The notes under the pieces are model-generated. The model saw only the letters and a list, made by a program, of their open reading frames with translations, had not been told where the DNA came from and made no database searches. A stretch of DNA of 64,000 bases from Aldehydirespirator sp965205155 (GTDB lineage: Bacteria > Actinomycetota > Acidimicrobiia > Acidimicrobiales > Aldehydirespiratoraceae): positions 1,240,001 to 1,304,000 of the forward strand of contig OZ242033.1 in the NCBI GenBank assembly GCA_965205155.1. Direction: 5' to 3'. This document shows, piece after piece, positions 25,558 to 33,024 of the stretch. Positions within the stretch are counted from its first letter, which is position 1. Every line of letters starts with the position of its first letter. A program made the translations under genes and the position numbers.

Positions 25558-26583
25558 GTGGCTTCCGAGGTCGTGATGCTGAAGGTGGATGGCCGCGACG
25601 TGCGGGTGACCAATCCCGGCAAGGTCTTCTTCTCGACCAGGGGCGAGACCAAGCTCGACCTCGTCGAGTACTACCTGGCGGTGGCCGAGCCCCTGATGCG
25701 GGCGATGGGAGGTCGCCCTGTACTGCTGGAGCGTTACCCGGACGGAGCGGAGGGCAAGTCCTTCTTCCAGAAGCGGGTGCCCCAGGGCGCCCCCGAGTGG
25801 CTCACCACCACGGTGGTCAGCACGCCCAACGGCACCCTGTCCAACGCCATGGTCGCGGCCGACCTTGCCCATGTTGTGTGGGCCGTCAACATGGGCTGCC
25901 TCGGATTCCATGTCTGGCCCTACCTGGCCGACAGCCCGGACTTCGCCGATGAGCTGCGCATCGATCTGGATCCCCAGCCCGGCGTCGGTTTCGACCAGGT
26001 GCGGGAGGCGGCCCGCGAGGTGAAGGCCGCCTTCGACGAGTTGCAGATGGCCGTCTACGTCAAGACCTCCGGGCGGAGGGGCCTGCACGTCTACTCCCGG
26101 TTGGCGCCCCGCTGGGACTCCTACGCAGTGCGGGCCGCGGCCGTGGCCCTGGCCAGAGAGATGGCCCGGCGCCGTCCCGACCTGATCACCGACGCCTGGT
26201 GGAAGGAGGAGCGGGGCCGGCGGGTGTTCATCGACTTCAACCAGAATGCCCCCCACAAGACGGTGTTCGGAGCATGGTCGGCCCGCCCCCGGGTCGGCGG
26301 GCAGGTATCGGCCCCCATCAGGTGGGACGAGATCGACACCGTTCAGCCGGATGATCTGACCATCGCCACCGTCGGTGCCCGGGTGGCCGAGATCGGGGAC
26401 CCGTGGGCGGCCGTGGACGGTGAGCCCGCCTCGCTTGAACCGCTGCTGGAATGGCACGCTCGGGACATGGCCGCCGGACTCATGGACGCTCCCTGGCCTC
26501 CCGTGTACCCGAAGATGCCCAACGAGCCGCCCCGGGTCGCGCCCAGCCGGGCCGCCCGCACCGGAGAGGAGGGCGCATCCTGA
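25558..26583 (+). CDS. LigD-type primase-polymerase domain protein
   Basis: 341 aa, GTG start (ATG at 25576 possible). Archaeo-eukaryotic primase fold as in the LigD polymerase domain: VTNPGKVFF, LVEYYLAVAEPLM, PVLLERYPDGAEGKSFFQKR, the metal motif RIDLDPQPG (DxD), KTSGRRGLHVYSRL and RVFIDFNQNAPHKT with the third acidic residue. No ligase or phosphoesterase domain is fused and no ku gene is in the window. The downstream LLM gene starts in its stop codon (TGATG). It may act in end joining with a ligase encoded elsewhere. Confidence 0.9.
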   Translation: MASEVVMLKVDGRDVRVTNPGKVFFSTRGETKLDLVEYYLAVAEPLMRAMGGRPVLLERYPDGAEGKSFFQKRVPQGAPEWLTTTVVSTPNGTLSNAMVAADLAHVVWAVNMGCLGFHVWPYLADSPDFADELRIDLDPQPGVGFDQVREAAREVKAAFDELQMAVYVKTSGRRGLHVYSRLAPRWDSYAVRAAAVALAREMARRRPDLITDAWWKEERGRRVFIDFNQNAPHKTVFGAWSARPRVGGQVSAPIRWDEIDTVQPDDLTIATVGARVAEIGDPWAAVDGEPASLEPLLEWHARDMAAGLMDAPWPPVYPKMPNEPPRVAPSRAARTGEEGAS

Positions 26584-27518
26584 TGAAGCCTCGGCTGTCA
26601 ATGCACCTGGTCAACTTCGCGGCCGAGCCGCCCGGAGAGTGGCAGCGTCTCTTCGACCTGGCTGTCGCGGCCGACCGGGCCGGCATCGGCCGTCTGGTGG
26701 TGTCGGACCATGTCGTCCACGGCGAGCGCCTCGACCGCTACGCCGATCCGGCCCGGGGCGGGCTGGCCGGCGGCCGTCAGCCCACCGGCCCCGACGGGGC
26801 CTGGCTCGAGCCGCTGACCGTGCTGGCCATGGTCGGTGCCTTGACCGAGCAGGTTCGGCTGTGCCCGATGGTGCTGCTGGCCGCGTTGCGCCGCCCCATC
26901 GTGCTGGCCAAGACTGCGGCCACAGTCGACGTGCTCACCGGCGGGCGACTGGATCTGGGCGTGGGCGTGGGCTGGCAGCAGGAGGAGTACGAGGCGGCCG
27001 GACTCAACTATCGCGAGCGGGGACGGCTCCTGGACCACACCCTCGAGGTCTGCCACGAGTTGTGGACTCAGCAGAGAGCCTCCGTGCATGACCGGCACCT
27101 GAGCTTCGACGACGTCCATCAGATGCCCAAGCCCACCGCCGGAATCGTGCCGGTGTGGGTCAGCGGCACGGTCAACGAGCGGTCGATGGCCCGCCTGGCC
27201 CGTTACGGATCGGGCTGGATCCCGTGGGGACCCGACGCGGCCGACATCGCCTCGGGCATTGCCAAGATGCGCGAGGCGGTGGCTGCGACCGGCCGGGACC
27301 CGTCCGGAATCGAGGTTGCCGGACGGCTGCAACTGGAGCGTGGGTCTGACGGCGAGCCCCAGGCCGGGCCCACGATGGCGGCAGTGCCCGGTCTGATCGA
27401 GGCGGGTGTGACCGACTTCAGCATCGGCCTGCGCCCGCCCCCCGGCGTCGCCGCCGCGACCGAGTACCTCGCGCCCTGGGTCGAGGCCTTCGAGGCCGCA
27501 GCCGGCCACCACCCCTGA
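26583..27518 (+). CDS. LLM-class F420-dependent oxidoreductase
   Basis: 311 aa; the ATG overlaps the upstream stop by one base. LLM barrel features: FDLAVAADRAGIGRLVVSDHVVHG, LCPMVLLAALRRPIVLAKTAATVDVLTGGRLDLGVGVGWQQEEYEAAG (the cofactor-phosphate and substrate loops of the TIGR-type F420 subgroup) and PVWVSGTVNERSMARLARYGSGWIPWG. It reduces or oxidises an unknown small molecule with F420 or FMN. The pairing with a repair polymerase is probably an accident of gene order. Confidence 0.85.
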   Translation: MKPRLSMHLVNFAAEPPGEWQRLFDLAVAADRAGIGRLVVSDHVVHGERLDRYADPARGGLAGGRQPTGPDGAWLEPLTVLAMVGALTEQVRLCPMVLLAALRRPIVLAKTAATVDVLTGGRLDLGVGVGWQQEEYEAAGLNYRERGRLLDHTLEVCHELWTQQRASVHDRHLSFDDVHQMPKPTAGIVPVWVSGTVNERSMARLARYGSGWIPWGPDAADIASGIAKMREAVAATGRDPSGIEVAGRLQLERGSDGEPQAGPTMAAVPGLIEAGVTDFSIGLRPPPGVAAATEYLAPWVEAFEAAAGHHP

Positions 27519-27569
27519 GCTGTATATCGCGCCTTCTCGCGCATATAGCAAGAAAACGCGAAATACAGC
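27519..27569. terminator. inverted repeat after the LLM gene
   Basis: Arms GCTGTATATCGCG (27519-27531) and CGCGAAATACAGC (27557-27569) pair at 12 of 13 positions, starting at the base after the LLM stop codon. There is no T-run after the stem. It could be a terminator-type hairpin or an operator for the gene starting at 27591. Confidence 0.45.
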
Positions 27570-27590
27570 CGGCAGTCGGGTGGGCATAGG

Positions 27591-29144
27591 GTGAGATCGG
27601 TGCGCAGCGGCCCCCGGAACCCGTATCTGGCCGACAGCGGAAACGCCATGGCCCACGGCCGGTGCGACCAGCAGGACAACACGCCCGGCCCCGGCCCCGA
27701 GGGACCGACCGAAGTGCTTGGCCCGGGCGATATCCAGTACGCGCCGCTGGGACCCGGTCACTTCGGCGGCCTGACATCGGGGCGCTATCGGAACGGCCGG
27801 CGGGTGATCTGGTCCAACGGCCGCCAGACCATCGCCAAGCTCGACTACGACACCCTGGAGGTGCTCACCACCCTGCCCACCGGCACCGAGCCCATGACTG
27901 AGCCGGCCGAGCTCGAAGCCCTCCTAGCAGGACTCGACGAATTGGATGGCGAGGAGGTAGTGGCCCACGCCATCGGCGTGGCGGCCCGATTCATGACCGG
28001 GCTGGACGGGATCTACTCGCTGCTCGACCGTGACCACACGCTGTTCCTGGGTCGCAAGGACCACGCCGCGGCCTACGTCGAGGTTGATCCGGACGATCCT
28101 GACAGCCCCATCGTCGAGCGGGATCGCTGGTACCGGCCCGACGGCATCGACGGGTACTTCGTGGGGATCAATATCACCTTCGACGGCCGGCTGGTGATGA
28201 CCACCGACCACGGGTGGGTGGTCTGCCTGGCCCGAGACTTCAGCGAACACCAGGCCATCCAACTGCCAGGAGCCGCGGCCGACGCCGCGGAGCACTGCGC
28301 CCGGCGGGCCGCCGAGTACGGCCATACCGGCTACGGGTGGGTGCGCACCAGCAGTTGCACCGGCGATGACGGCGGCATCTACGTCAGCTCGGTCGACACG
28401 ATCCACAAGGTGGTCTGGACGGGGGAGCGCCTGTCGCTCGACCCCGCCGACGGGGCCTGGTCGGCCCGCTACCGCAACGGCGGCGGCGACGGTTCGGGCA
28501 CGACGCCCTCGCTGATGGGCTTCGGACCCGACGAGGACCGCTTCGTGGTGATCGGCGACGGCGATGACGTGGTCAACATCACTTTGCTGTGGCGCGACGA
28601 GATCCCCGAGGACTGGGAGCAGCTTCCCGGTGCCCCGTCACGGCGGATCGCGGGGATGGGCCCGGCCCACATGGGCGACCCGACCCGTGCCGAGATCAAG
28701 ACCGAACAGTCGATCACCGTGTCGGGCTACGGCGCCATGACCGTCAACAACGAGCCGGCGTCTCTGCCCGACGGGTGGCCGACCACCCGGGCCCGCCTGT
28801 TCAGCTTCTTTCTGGGCCACAAGCCGGCCTACACGCCCTACGGCTTGCACAAGTACGAGTGGGATCCGGCCGCGCGCCGTCTGCGGGAGGCGTGGGTCAA
28901 CACCGAGGTCTCCTCGCCCAACTCGGTGCCCTTCGTCGCTCAGGAATCGGATCTGGTGTACACCTGCGGCACCCGGGACGGCCGGTGGACCATCGAGGCC
29001 GTCGACTGGACCGCCGGCGAGAGCCGCTTCCACTACGTCGTGGGCGGGTCGCGCTACAACACCCTGGGCGGCGGCGTCACCGTCGACGACGACGGCCGCC
29101 TGCTGTACGGCACCATCTTCGGCAAGGTCCGCATCCTGCGTTGA
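27591..29144 (+). CDS. beta-propeller-like protein of unknown function
   Basis: 517 aa, GTG start; an ATG at 27648 is possible. There is no signal peptide. Repeated blade-like strands with Asp-Gly turns occur throughout: 'NGRRVIWSNGRQTIAKLDYDTLEVL', 'YVEVDPDDPDSPIVERD', 'NITFDGRLVMTTDHGWVVCLA', 'GGIYVSSVDTIHKVVW' and 'GVTVDDDGRLLYGTIFGKVRIL'. The pattern resembles SMP-30, strictosidine-synthase or PQQ-like propellers, but no catalytic signature of those families stands out. It is a single gene, convergent with the toxin-like gene downstream. I do not recognise its family with confidence. Confidence 0.6.
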   Translation: MRSVRSGPRNPYLADSGNAMAHGRCDQQDNTPGPGPEGPTEVLGPGDIQYAPLGPGHFGGLTSGRYRNGRRVIWSNGRQTIAKLDYDTLEVLTTLPTGTEPMTEPAELEALLAGLDELDGEEVVAHAIGVAARFMTGLDGIYSLLDRDHTLFLGRKDHAAAYVEVDPDDPDSPIVERDRWYRPDGIDGYFVGINITFDGRLVMTTDHGWVVCLARDFSEHQAIQLPGAAADAAEHCARRAAEYGHTGYGWVRTSSCTGDDGGIYVSSVDTIHKVVWTGERLSLDPADGAWSARYRNGGGDGSGTTPSLMGFGPDEDRFVVIGDGDDVVNITLLWRDEIPEDWEQLPGAPSRRIAGMGPAHMGDPTRAEIKTEQSITVSGYGAMTVNNEPASLPDGWPTTRARLFSFFLGHKPAYTPYGLHKYEWDPAARRLREAWVNTEVSSPNSVPFVAQESDLVYTCGTRDGRWTIEAVDWTAGESRFHYVVGGSRYNTLGGGVTVDDDGRLLYGTIFGKVRILR

Positions 29145-29154
29145 ACGGCCCGGC

Positions 29155-30477
29155 TCAACCAGGTGTCATGTTGCGGAAGATGGCCTCGAAGGCGTGGTGC
29201 TCGGCGATGCGCCGGGCGATCACCGTGTTGGCCTCCGACAGCCGGACCCGGGCGCCCGAGTCGAGCCTCTCGGTGAGGGAGTCCTCGAGCCGGTCGCTGA
29301 GCAGGGCCCTGAGCCTTGGGTCGAGGTCCTCGTCCAGGAGGTCCTCGACCTGCGGCCCGAGCACGTCGTCGAGCACGTAGTCGACCGACTCGTCGACATC
29401 GAGGTCGCCGTCCAGGGCGCCGCTGGCCCGCTGCGCGCCCTCGTGGGCTGCATAGTTGGCGCCGGTGCCCCGCATGGCCAGCCGCCCGGCCTCCTTGCTC
29501 GCCTCCTTGCGGCCGAGCGTGTGGGCGACCGTCCTCACTCTGTCAATCACCTTCAGGGCGCCCCGCACGCCCGACGACGAGAGGCCGGGCAGGGGGACGA
29601 GACCCAGAGCGAACAGGGCCGCGGTGTCGAGGTCGCCGTGCAGCGCGTAGTAGATCGACCTGGCTCCATCGAGGAGGTCGCCGATAACGGGCACGAACGA
29701 CACGACGTTCAACACGCCGCCCAATCCGATCCCGCTGCCTGTGCTGTGGTAGGCGCGGTCGTTGAGCACCTGGCGCACGGCGGCCGCCTCCTCCGCTGTC
29801 AGGTTGTAGTCGCTGAGGAAGGCCTCGAGGTCGGCCCGGCTGATGAACCCGTCCGGTTGGCCACCGCCGGCCGCGTCGATGGTGGCCGCGTGGGGCATCA
29901 GCGCCGACCGCGCCGCGGTCTTGTCGAGGAAGGCGTCGATGTCGTCGCGGCTCATCAGGCCGTCGAGGTCGTCCGGATCGAACGGGAACTCACCCGTGCC
30001 CACGCGGTGGAAGTAGTCGTCGTTGTGCTTGGCCGTCTCGACCTGATCGAAGAACAGGTCGTGGTCCAGCAGCCAGCCGGCGGCTTCGGCCGTAGCGGAG
30101 TCGGCCGAATGGACAGCCCATCTCAGGTCGCGGCGCGACAGCAGGCCGTCGGCCCGGTCCGGGCTGCCCCGCGACTCGATCATGGTGAAGTGCTCGCGTA
30201 TGCGTTCCAGCGCGCCCAGTCCCTCGTTCATCTCCGGTCCCCCGGCCAGCACCATGCGAGTTCGCTCCTGCAGGTCCAGAGCGCTGTCTCGAAGCTCGCC
30301 GGCCACCCGGCGGGTTCCGCCGACGATGTCGGGGAGGGGGCTCCCCAGCAGCGATGCGGCCTCCGCCAGCGGCCCCTCCAGCGCTCGAGCGTCCCAGTCG
30401 AGGTCGGCGGCGGCCGTCTCCATCCGCTGGCGCAGCTCCGTCGCTCGGGGAATGTCCAACGCCATGAGGTCCGACAT
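29155..30477 (-). CDS. ESX/LXG-type polymorphic-toxin-like protein
   Basis: 440 aa. The first roughly 90 residues are alpha-helical and WXG100/LXG-like. Next come three repeats of the form D-G-(L/F)-(L/M/I)-S-R-x-D-(L/I): ADGLLSRRDLRWAV, LDGLMSRDDIDAFL and PDGFISRADLEAFL, degenerate EF-hand-like units. A hydrophobic pretoxin-like segment follows (VVSFVPVIGDLLDGARSIYYALHGDLDTAALFALGLVPLPG), the hallmark of secreted polymorphic toxins before the toxin tip. The C-terminal 140 residues are acidic and helical with no nuclease or ADP-ribosyl motif that I recognise. No immunity gene follows; the next gene is convergent. It is probably exported by a type VII system encoded elsewhere. Confidence 0.6.
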   Translation of the reverse strand: MSDLMALDIPRATELRQRMETAAADLDWDARALEGPLAEAASLLGSPLPDIVGGTRRVAGELRDSALDLQERTRMVLAGGPEMNEGLGALERIREHFTMIESRGSPDRADGLLSRRDLRWAVHSADSATAEAAGWLLDHDLFFDQVETAKHNDDYFHRVGTGEFPFDPDDLDGLMSRDDIDAFLDKTAARSALMPHAATIDAAGGGQPDGFISRADLEAFLSDYNLTAEEAAAVRQVLNDRAYHSTGSGIGLGGVLNVVSFVPVIGDLLDGARSIYYALHGDLDTAALFALGLVPLPGLSSSGVRGALKVIDRVRTVAHTLGRKEASKEAGRLAMRGTGANYAAHEGAQRASGALDGDLDVDESVDYVLDDVLGPQVEDLLDEDLDPRLRALLSDRLEDSLTERLDSGARVRLSEANTVIARRIAEHHAFEAIFRNMTPG

Positions 30478-30490
30478 GAAAAATCATGTA

Positions 30491-30496
30491 ATCATA
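30491..30496 (-). promoter_or_regulatory. candidate -10 box for the toxin-like gene
   Basis: On the minus strand TATGAT lies 14-19 bases before the ATG at 30477, inside an unusually AT-rich patch (30478-30500). The implied transcript start is only a few bases from the start codon, so the message would be leaderless or nearly so. No clear -35 box is seen. Confidence 0.3.
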
Positions 30497-30558
30497 TGTC
30501 GATAGCAATCGCAACCTGCGAGTGAGCAATTCCGCCCGGTTCGGGGCAGGCTGGGGTC

Positions 30559-31077
30559 GTGAGCACCGGTCAGGTGTCCGATTTCCTCGCGGTGCTGGCC
30601 CTGGGGTCGCTGGTCATCGGCTGCTGGGGCATGGTGGCTGCACTGGCTTCGGGTGCCGAGGCCCGGGCCCGGCAGTTGCGGCCGCTGTTGCTGCCGCTGG
30701 CGTTGGCGATCGCAGTCGTGTCGACGGCGGGGAGCCTCTACTACTCCGAGGTGGCCGGATACCTGCCCTGCGAGATGTGCTGGTACCAGCGGATCTGCAT
30801 GTACGCCCTGGTGCCGGTGCTGGCCGTGGCTGTGGCCCGGCGCGACCGGCAGGGCGGCTGGTACGCACTTCCGTTGGCGCTGGCCGGCCTGGGACTGTCG
30901 GTGTACCACTACCAGTTGCAGCTGTTCCCCGCTCAGGGCTCGACGTGCGACGCCGAGGCCCCTTGCACCTACCAGTGGGTCGACAGCCTCGGTTTCGTGT
31001 CCATCCCGTTCATGGCCGGGTGCGGCTTCATCGGGGTCGCCGGTCTGGCTCTGCTCTCGCTACGGTCGGGGCGATGA
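30559..31077 (+). CDS. DsbB-like disulfide oxidoreductase membrane protein
   Basis: 172 aa, GTG start. Four to five predicted membrane helices. The first periplasmic loop has LPCEMCWYQRICMYAL (CxxC with the Trp-Tyr-Gln-Arg quinone-site context of DsbB), and the second has GSTCDAEAPCTYQW with the second cysteine pair. It re-oxidises an extracytoplasmic thiol oxidase and passes electrons to quinone. The stop overlaps the ATG of the thioredoxin-like gene by 4 nt, so the two work as a pair. Confidence 0.88.
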   Translation: MSTGQVSDFLAVLALGSLVIGCWGMVAALASGAEARARQLRPLLLPLALAIAVVSTAGSLYYSEVAGYLPCEMCWYQRICMYALVPVLAVAVARRDRQGGWYALPLALAGLGLSVYHYQLQLFPAQGSTCDAEAPCTYQWVDSLGFVSIPFMAGCGFIGVAGLALLSLRSGR

Positions 31078-31769
31078 GCAACCGGCCCAAGGTCCAGAAG
31101 TCCCGCCACGGGTCGCGGCCGTCCGGCGGCGGTTCCGACACCGGCTCCAATCCGCTGCTGAAGTGGATGATCGCCGGTGTGGTGGTGCTGGTCGTGGTGG
31201 CGGTGGGGGTCGCGCTGCTGGCCAGCAGGGACGCCGAGCAGGCGCAGACCGACGTGCCTCAGGTCTCCGACGTCAGCATCGAGGGCGCGCCGCTGCCGCG
31301 GTTCGAAGGCGAGGAGCCTGATCCCGCGATGGAGATGCGGGCCCCCGCCTTCGCGGCCACGTCCTTCGACGGCACCGAGGTGAGCGTGCTGCCGGGTGAC
31401 GGGACGGCCAAGGTGATCGGCTTCTTCGCCCACTGGTGCCCGCACTGCCAGCGGGAGCTGCCCCGGATCGCCGACTGGCTTGCCGACAACCAGCTGCCGG
31501 CCGGGGTGGAGGTGATCGCGGTCAGCACCGCGGTGGATCCCGGCAGCCCCAACCATCCGCCGTCGGCCTGGTTCGAGGAGGAGCAATGGCCCGCAGTGGT
31601 CGTGCGGGACTCCGCCGACGACGAGATCGCCGAGGCCTACGGCCTGAGGGGATTCCCGTACACAGTGGGGATCGACGCCGATGGCAGGGTCGTGGCTCGG
31701 GTCGCCGGCGGGCTGAGCGACGAGGCCTGGGAGTTCCTGGTCGACTTCGTCGCGCCTGACGCCGGCTGA
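31074..31769 (+). CDS. membrane-anchored TlpA-like thioredoxin-fold protein
   Basis: 231 aa. One N-terminal membrane anchor (WMIAGVVVLVVVAVGVALLAS) after a basic stretch, then a thioredoxin fold outside the membrane. VIGFFAHWCPHCQRELPRI carries the active CPHC (the DsbA-like dipeptide PH, an oxidising type), and GFPYTVGIDADG supplies the cis-Pro loop. It probably introduces disulfides in exported proteins and is re-oxidised by the DsbB-like partner encoded immediately upstream with a 4-nt overlap. Confidence 0.88.
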   Translation: MSNRPKVQKSRHGSRPSGGGSDTGSNPLLKWMIAGVVVLVVVAVGVALLASRDAEQAQTDVPQVSDVSIEGAPLPRFEGEEPDPAMEMRAPAFAATSFDGTEVSVLPGDGTAKVIGFFAHWCPHCQRELPRIADWLADNQLPAGVEVIAVSTAVDPGSPNHPPSAWFEEEQWPAVVVRDSADDEIAEAYGLRGFPYTVGIDADGRVVARVAGGLSDEAWEFLVDFVAPDAG

Positions 31770-31820
31770 GCCCGGCGTTCGAGGAGCCGTCGCCCGCGGC
31801 TGGAGTCGTAGCCTGTGGCG

Positions 31821-32996
31821 ATGACCGGCGAGCGCTTGCCGTACTTGTGCGACCGCCTGCAGCCCTTCGGCGGGGCGTCGGTGTTCGCCGAGATGTCGGC
31901 GCTGGCGGTGCGCACCGGAGCCATCAACCTGGGCCAGGGCTTCCCCGACACCAACGGGCCGGCCGCGGTGGCCGAGGCCGCCATCGAGGCCATCGGCGGA
32001 GACTTCAACCAGTACCCGCCCGGCATCGGCTACCCGGTGCTGCGCCAAGCGGTGGCGGAGCACCAGAAGCGGTTCTGGGACCTGGAGTTCGATCCCGACA
32101 CCGAGGTGCTGATCACCGCGGGCGCCACCGAGGCCATCACCGCGTCGATCCTGGCCCTGGCCGGCCCCGGCGACGAGGTGGTGACCTTCGAGCCCTACTT
32201 CGACATCTACCCGGCCGACATTTCGATGGCCGGCGCCGCCTATCGCCTGGTTCAGCTGCGCCCGCCCGGCTACGCCTTCGACCCCGACGAGCTGGCCGCC
32301 GCGTTCGGTCCCCGCACCCGGGTTCTGCTGCTCAACTCCCCGCACAATCCCACCGGCAAGGTGTTCAGCGCGGAGGAACTCGACATCATCGCCCGGCTCT
32401 GCGTGGAGCACGACGTGATCGCGGTCACCGACGAGGTGTACGAGCACCTGATCTTCGATGACAACGACCATGTGCCGCTGGCCTCCCGCCCCGGCATGGC
32501 CGATCGCACCGTCACCATCTCGTCGGGGGGAAAGACGCTGTCGTTCACGGGATGGAAGATCGGCTGGGTGTGCGCCCAGCCGCAACTGGTGCGGGCGGTT
32601 CAGGCGGCCAAGCAGCTGCTCACCTACGTCAGCGGGGGGCCGTTCCAGCCCGCGGTGGCGGTCGGGCTGCGTCTCGGAGACGACTTCTTCGGCGGGCTGG
32701 CTGCCGACTTGCAGGCCCGCCGGGACCTGCTGTGCGAGGGGCTGGCCGCCGCGGGCTTCGAGCCGGTCGTGCCCCAGGGCACCTACTACATCACCGCCGA
32801 CATCCGCCCCCTCGGCGCGTCCGACGGTCTGGAGTTCTGCCGCTCCCTGCCCGAGCGGTGCGGGGTGGTGGCCGTGCCGGTCCAGGTGCTGTGCGACGAC
32901 AAGGCGATGGGCGCGCCCTTCGTGCGCTTCGCGGCCTGCAAGCGCCCCGAGGTGCTCACCGAAGCCGTCGAGCGTCTGGCCGCACTCGCCGGCTGA
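31821..32996 (+). CDS. class I/II aminotransferase (DapC/KAT-like)
   Basis: 391 aa from the ATG at 31821 (GTG at 31815 possible). Motifs: INLGQGFPDTNGP, NQYPPGIGYPVLRQAV, AGATEAITASIL, LLLNSPHNPTGKVFS, AVTDEVYEHLIFD, and the PLP lysine in SSGGKTLSFTGWKIGW, then the arginine in VRFAACK. This is the branch that contains mycobacterial DapC-type N-succinyldiaminopimelate aminotransferase as well as methionine and kynurenine aminotransferases. Either is possible without enzymology. Single gene; the next gene is convergent. Confidence 0.85.
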   Translation: MTGERLPYLCDRLQPFGGASVFAEMSALAVRTGAINLGQGFPDTNGPAAVAEAAIEAIGGDFNQYPPGIGYPVLRQAVAEHQKRFWDLEFDPDTEVLITAGATEAITASILALAGPGDEVVTFEPYFDIYPADISMAGAAYRLVQLRPPGYAFDPDELAAAFGPRTRVLLLNSPHNPTGKVFSAEELDIIARLCVEHDVIAVTDEVYEHLIFDDNDHVPLASRPGMADRTVTISSGGKTLSFTGWKIGWVCAQPQLVRAVQAAKQLLTYVSGGPFQPAVAVGLRLGDDFFGGLAADLQARRDLLCEGLAAAGFEPVVPQGTYYITADIRPLGASDGLEFCRSLPERCGVVAVPVQVLCDDKAMGAPFVRFAACKRPEVLTEAVERLAALAG

Positions 32997-33024
32997 CGTT
33001 CCCGCCGTCGGAGAGCCGGCGCGG

